Source: Rhizorhapis sp036570425
Lineage (GTDB): Bacteria > Pseudomonadota > Alphaproteobacteria > Sphingomonadales > Sphingomonadaceae
NCBI GenBank assembly: GCA_036570425.1
Contig: DATCYF010000022.1
Coordinates: forward strand, 1 to 64,000
Reading direction: 5' to 3'
DNA length: 64,000 bases
The notes beneath the pieces were generated by a model. The model made no database searches, was not told where the DNA came from, and saw only the letters and a list, made by a program, of their open reading frames with translations. Within the stretch, counting starts at the first letter, position 1. Every line of letters starts with the position of its first letter. A program made the translations under genes and the position numbers. Shown here piece after piece: positions 60,787 through 64,000 of this stretch.

Positions 60787-62210
60787 GCCGCGCATTCCCG
60801 CGCCACGCTTACGTCGTCGAAGGGCAATATGCGGTCGCCGACGATCTGCCCCTGTTCATGCCCCTTGCCAGCTAGCAAAACAATGTCGTCAGCACCCGCC
60901 TCAGCAATCGCCGTCGCAATCGCCTCCCGACGACCGCCGATTTCGATAGCGCCGGGGGCCGCCGCCATGATGGCCCTGCGGATTTCAGCGGGGTCTTCGG
61001 AACGGGGATTGTCATCTGTGACGATGACATGATCGGCAAGATCCACCGCGACCTTACCCATTTCCGGCCGCTTACCTGTGTCCCGGTCGCCGCCAGCCCC
61101 GAAAACCACGATCAGGCGGCCTTTGGTGTGCGGGCGCAGCGCCTTGATGGCGGCGTCAAGGCCGTCGGGCGTATGAGCATAATCGACATAAACGGGCGCG
61201 CCAGCCTTGTTGATGACGGCGCATTCCAGCCGCCCGCGCACCGGCTGAACGCGGCTGAGGCAGTCCAGAATCGTGTCCAGCTTGCCGCCCGCCGCCATCA
61301 CCAGCCCAGCGGAGGTCAGCGCATTGGCGGCCTGATATGCGCCAATCAGCGGCAGTACGACGCGATGGGTCTTGCCATCCGCCTCGATCATCAGCACTTG
61401 TCCCAGGTGCGTAGGCGTGCGGGAAAGAAGGCGAAGCGTTTCGCCCTTTTCGCCGATGGAGAGGATCGAGAGGCCCCGCGCCCTTGCCCGAGCGGCGACG
61501 TCGGCGGAACGCGCATCGTCCGCCCAGATGACAGCCGTACCGCCGGGCGCAATGACCTCATCGAACAGGCGCATCTTGGCTTCGAAATAGCTTTCCATGT
61601 CGCCATGATAATCGAGATGGTCACGGCTGAGATTCGTGAACGCGCCTGCCTGCACCGGCAGACCTTCGGTGCGATATTGCGCAAGGCCGTGGCTGGATGC
61701 TTCGAAGGCCGCATGCGTAATGCCTTCGCGCCTCAGACCCGCCATGTTGGAAAGGAAGGTCACGATGTCCGGCGTGGTGAGGCCGGTCGAGACCTGGTCC
61801 ACGGAGGTGGTAACGCCCAAAGTGCCGATGGAGGCGGCCGTTTCGCCCATCATGTGCCAAATCTGGCGAGTCAGTTCCACCGTCGAGGTTTTGCCGTTGG
61901 TGCCGGTCACGGCAACGACGGTTTTCGGGAAAGGCGCGAAAAACTTTGCGGCGAGTTGGGCGAACAGCCGACGGGGCCGATCATCGGTCAGATGCACTGC
62001 GCCCTTAACCGCCGCCTGCGGACGTGCAACGACGGCGATGGCTCCGGCAGCAATAGCGTCGGCGATGAAATCCTCGCCATTGACGCGGACGCCCTCAAAA
62101 GCACCAAAGATAGTGCCTGGCGCGACTTTTCGATGATCGATTGCGAACCCTGTTACAATTTCGTCCTGGGCATCGCCCGATAATCCGCCCGCCAGCGCGC
62201 CAAGACGCAT
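60783..62210 (-). CDS. murE: UDP-MurNAc-tripeptide synthetase, meso-diaminopimelate type
   Basis: A 475-residue Mur ligase. The ATP loop is TGTNGKTSTVELT, and the amino-acid specificity motif DNPRSEDP indicates meso-diaminopimelate as substrate, the usual gram-negative cross-link residue. It begins 1 bp inside the ftsI stop (TAATG), a typical coupled junction. Confidence 0.97.
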   Translation of the reverse strand: MRLGALAGGLSGDAQDEIVTGFAIDHRKVAPGTIFGAFEGVRVNGEDFIADAIAAGAIAVVARPQAAVKGAVHLTDDRPRRLFAQLAAKFFAPFPKTVVAVTGTNGKTSTVELTRQIWHMMGETAASIGTLGVTTSVDQVSTGLTTPDIVTFLSNMAGLRREGITHAAFEASSHGLAQYRTEGLPVQAGAFTNLSRDHLDYHGDMESYFEAKMRLFDEVIAPGGTAVIWADDARSADVAARARARGLSILSIGEKGETLRLLSRTPTHLGQVLMIEADGKTHRVVLPLIGAYQAANALTSAGLVMAAGGKLDTILDCLSRVQPVRGRLECAVINKAGAPVYVDYAHTPDGLDAAIKALRPHTKGRLIVVFGAGGDRDTGKRPEMGKVAVDLADHVIVTDDNPRSEDPAEIRRAIMAAAPGAIEIGGRREAIATAIAEAGADDIVLLAGKGHEQGQIVGDRILPFDDVSVARECAA

Positions 62211-63910
62211 TATTCCTCTCCCTCCGTGGGCTTCCAGAGCAAGGGCATGAGTTCCGAAATATCAACGTCGCGATGCATATCGGGATAGATGCCCAGCATG
62301 GGGCCAACGCGCTCCACGACTTTCTTCGTGATGGGCGAAGCTGTCCATGCCGCCGTGCGCAGGCCGAAAGTCTCCGGCGTTCCCTGCGGTTCGTCAAGCA
62401 TGGTGATGACTACATATTTTGGATTTTCCATGGGAAAGGCAGCGGCAAATGTCGTCACTAGCGAACTTCTTGCATATCCACCCTGAAATGGCTTTTCAGC
62501 CGAACCCGTCTTGCCACCGACACGGAATCCTTTTGCATCGGCACTTCTTCCTGTACCGACTGCCACGATCATGCGCAACAACTGCCGCATGCGCGCGCTC
62601 GTTGCAGCCGAAAAAACCCGACGGCCCTTTGCGACTTCCCCGTCCTTCACCTTCAGCAAGGTGGCTGGCCGCCAGATGCCGCCATTGACCAGCGCGGCAT
62701 AGGCGCTGGCGAGGTGCAGCGGCGTCACGGCGATGCCATGGCCATATGACACCGTCATGTTGGTCAGTCGCCCCCAGTTGGACGGCCACAGCGTAGAGGC
62801 ACGTTCCTTGAGTTCGATCGAAGGGCGGCGATCGAATTCCAGTTTGCGGAAAATCGCCTGCATTGGGCCCGTCCCCATCTCGTCAGCGATACGCGCTGTG
62901 GCGATGTTGGAACTGTGCACCAGCGTTTCCGGTACGTTCAGCCAGCGCTTCATCGGGTGATCGTCACGGATATGAAAACCGGCGATGGCCAGCGGCTGAG
63001 TCGCGTCATAGCGCTTGCTCATGGAGGTAACGACGCCTGCATCCATCGCCGCTGCTATCGAAATGGGCTTGAAGGTGGATCCCAACTCATACACGGAAAG
63101 CGTAACATTGTTGCGGCGGGCATCCCTGTTGCCTTTGATGAGCTTGTTGGGATTGAAAACCGGCAGCGACGCCATGGCGATGACTTCACCCGTGTTGGCA
63201 TCAAGCACCAGCCCAGTGCCGCCCTTCGCCCTGTGCGCGACCATGCCTGCATAAAGCTCGCTTTCCAGTGCACCCTGCACCCGGCTGTCAATCGAGAGAA
63301 CAAGAGGCTCCGAGCGCATCTTGTCATCCGTCAGCCGGCCATCGAAAGCCCGCTCAATACCCATTGCCCCGTGTCCGTCCCGATCGACGAAACCCAGCAC
63401 ATGCGCCCCCAACGTCCGTTGCGGATAAAGGCGCTCTTTCTCCCGGGGGAACTCTATCGCAATTTCGCCAAGCGCGTTGACCTGAGCCACCTGTTCAGGA
63501 AGGGCGCGGCGACGCAGATAGGCAAAGCTCGCATCCTTGGTCAGTGCCTTGTAAAAGCTCTGGGCCGATTCTTCGGGGAAAATCCTGTGGAGATCCCGGG
63601 CAAGTTCCGTCGGATCGCCAATCAGCCGTTTAGGCCGGACGGCAATCGAATAAGCGTCCATGGTTCGCGCAAGAGGCACACCGTTGCGATCGAGTATGTC
63701 GGCGCGCACTGGCACCAGACCGGCGGGACCATGTCGCCCCTGCCCGCCATCCGTTAAAACGCCCAACCACAGGAGCCGTGTCCCCACCATGACAGTCGCG
63801 GCGAAAAACAGCAGTAAAAGCAACATCAGCCGGTAATGCGCAACGGCCGTCAACTGATAACGTTGACTGGCCGTCCGGACGCGTTCGGGGCGCGCGACAA
63901 GCGTGGTCAT
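62210..63910 (-). CDS. ftsI: Septal penicillin-binding protein 3 (FtsI)
   Basis: A 566-residue class B penicillin-binding protein: one N-terminal membrane helix (about residues 27-50), a pedestal domain, then the transpeptidase with STFK (active-site Ser278), SSN (333-335) and KTG (467-469). It cross-links septal peptidoglycan with FtsW. Length and motif order match FtsI. It overlaps the upstream reading frame by 4 bp. Confidence 0.97.
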   Translation of the reverse strand: MTTLVARPERVRTASQRYQLTAVAHYRLMLLLLLFFAATVMVGTRLLWLGVLTDGGQGRHGPAGLVPVRADILDRNGVPLARTMDAYSIAVRPKRLIGDPTELARDLHRIFPEESAQSFYKALTKDASFAYLRRRALPEQVAQVNALGEIAIEFPREKERLYPQRTLGAHVLGFVDRDGHGAMGIERAFDGRLTDDKMRSEPLVLSIDSRVQGALESELYAGMVAHRAKGGTGLVLDANTGEVIAMASLPVFNPNKLIKGNRDARRNNVTLSVYELGSTFKPISIAAAMDAGVVTSMSKRYDATQPLAIAGFHIRDDHPMKRWLNVPETLVHSSNIATARIADEMGTGPMQAIFRKLEFDRRPSIELKERASTLWPSNWGRLTNMTVSYGHGIAVTPLHLASAYAALVNGGIWRPATLLKVKDGEVAKGRRVFSAATSARMRQLLRMIVAVGTGRSADAKGFRVGGKTGSAEKPFQGGYARSSLVTTFAAAFPMENPKYVVITMLDEPQGTPETFGLRTAAWTASPITKKVVERVGPMLGIYPDMHRDVDISELMPLLWKPTEGEE

Positions 63911-64000
63911 CAGCGCATCGCCCTGCCTTTCTCGCGTGCCGCTATTCGGGCGATGTCCCCCAGAGTGCTTTCATCAAGCAGCTTCTGCTCCAGCATGGCA
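63907..64000 (-). CDS. Probable FtsL, C-terminal part only
   Basis: The right edge cuts this gene, leaving about 31 codons ending in TGA at 63907-63909, which overlaps the ftsI ATG by 4 bp. The tail reads LEQKLLDESTLGDIARIAAREKGRAMR, compatible with the end of FtsL, which normally precedes ftsI. The position is the main evidence; sequence alone is not diagnostic. Confidence 0.55.

Noticed and set aside
1..64000. tRNA genes, CRISPR arrays, insertion sequences, att sites
   Set aside because: No cloverleaf, spacer-repeat array, transposase frame or terminal inverted repeats was recognised; an automated search (tRNAscan, CRISPR finder, IS search) would settle it.

Overview
The window looks like chromosome of an alphaproteobacterium of the Sphingomonadaceae type. 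Reasons: a high-GC genome, an alphaproteobacterial-order division and cell-wall (dcw) cluster, and a dense oxygenase-rich catabolic region of the kind common in sphingomonads. Genus and substrate cannot be fixed from sequence alone. No rRNA, tRNA, CRISPR array or insertion sequence was recognised.

Positions 1 to about 33.2 kb hold a large accessory catabolic region. It contains three paralogous CYP101-like P450s, a putidaredoxin-type ferredoxin, two Rieske-oxygenase-like proteins, two flavoproteins of the ketosteroid-dehydrogenase/fumarate-reductase type, and the tail of a flavin monooxygenase of acyl-CoA-dehydrogenase fold. It also has four SDRs, an MDR reductase, two luciferase-like (LLM) oxidoreductases, three kinase-fold phosphotransferases, a sulfotransferase and two DUF1214-like proteins. 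Two NTF2/SnoaL-fold proteins, an HSL-type esterase, a CMD-fold protein, two MFS carriers and one TetR regulator complete the set. The genes sit in many short, often divergent units. Most of these units carry a copy of one 16-bp inverted repeat (CCTNYC-N4-GRNAGG) about 57-77 bp before the start codon, so the region reads as one regulon. The Rieske pair is complementary: the first protein keeps the [2Fe-2S] ligands but has lost the mononuclear-iron motif, and the second has the reverse. A plausible theme is oxidation of an alicyclic, steroid- or terpenoid-like compound, with hydroxyl groups then phosphorylated or sulfated, but no substrate is shown.

From 33.2 to 47.7 kb there are housekeeping and mixed genes: a BioC-like methyltransferase, a DUF418 membrane protein, bfd-bfr iron storage, an Hpt protein, and a minus-strand run panB - TPR protein - bamB - der - TusA-like. 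A TetR regulator and an unusual LysR regulator with two DNA-binding domains follow, then a rubrerythrin / Fe-S protein / DUF3501 cluster. The 526-bp gap before ftsZ holds a strong plus-strand terminator with no gene in front of it, so a small RNA is possible.

From 47.7 kb to the end lies the dcw cluster, transcribed on the minus strand in the order (ftsL) - ftsI - murE - murF - mraY - murD - ftsW - murG - murC - murB - ddl - ftsQ - ftsA - ftsZ. Most junctions are ATGA or TAATG overlaps. These genes make the lipid II precursor, flip and polymerise septal peptidoglycan, and build the Z-ring.
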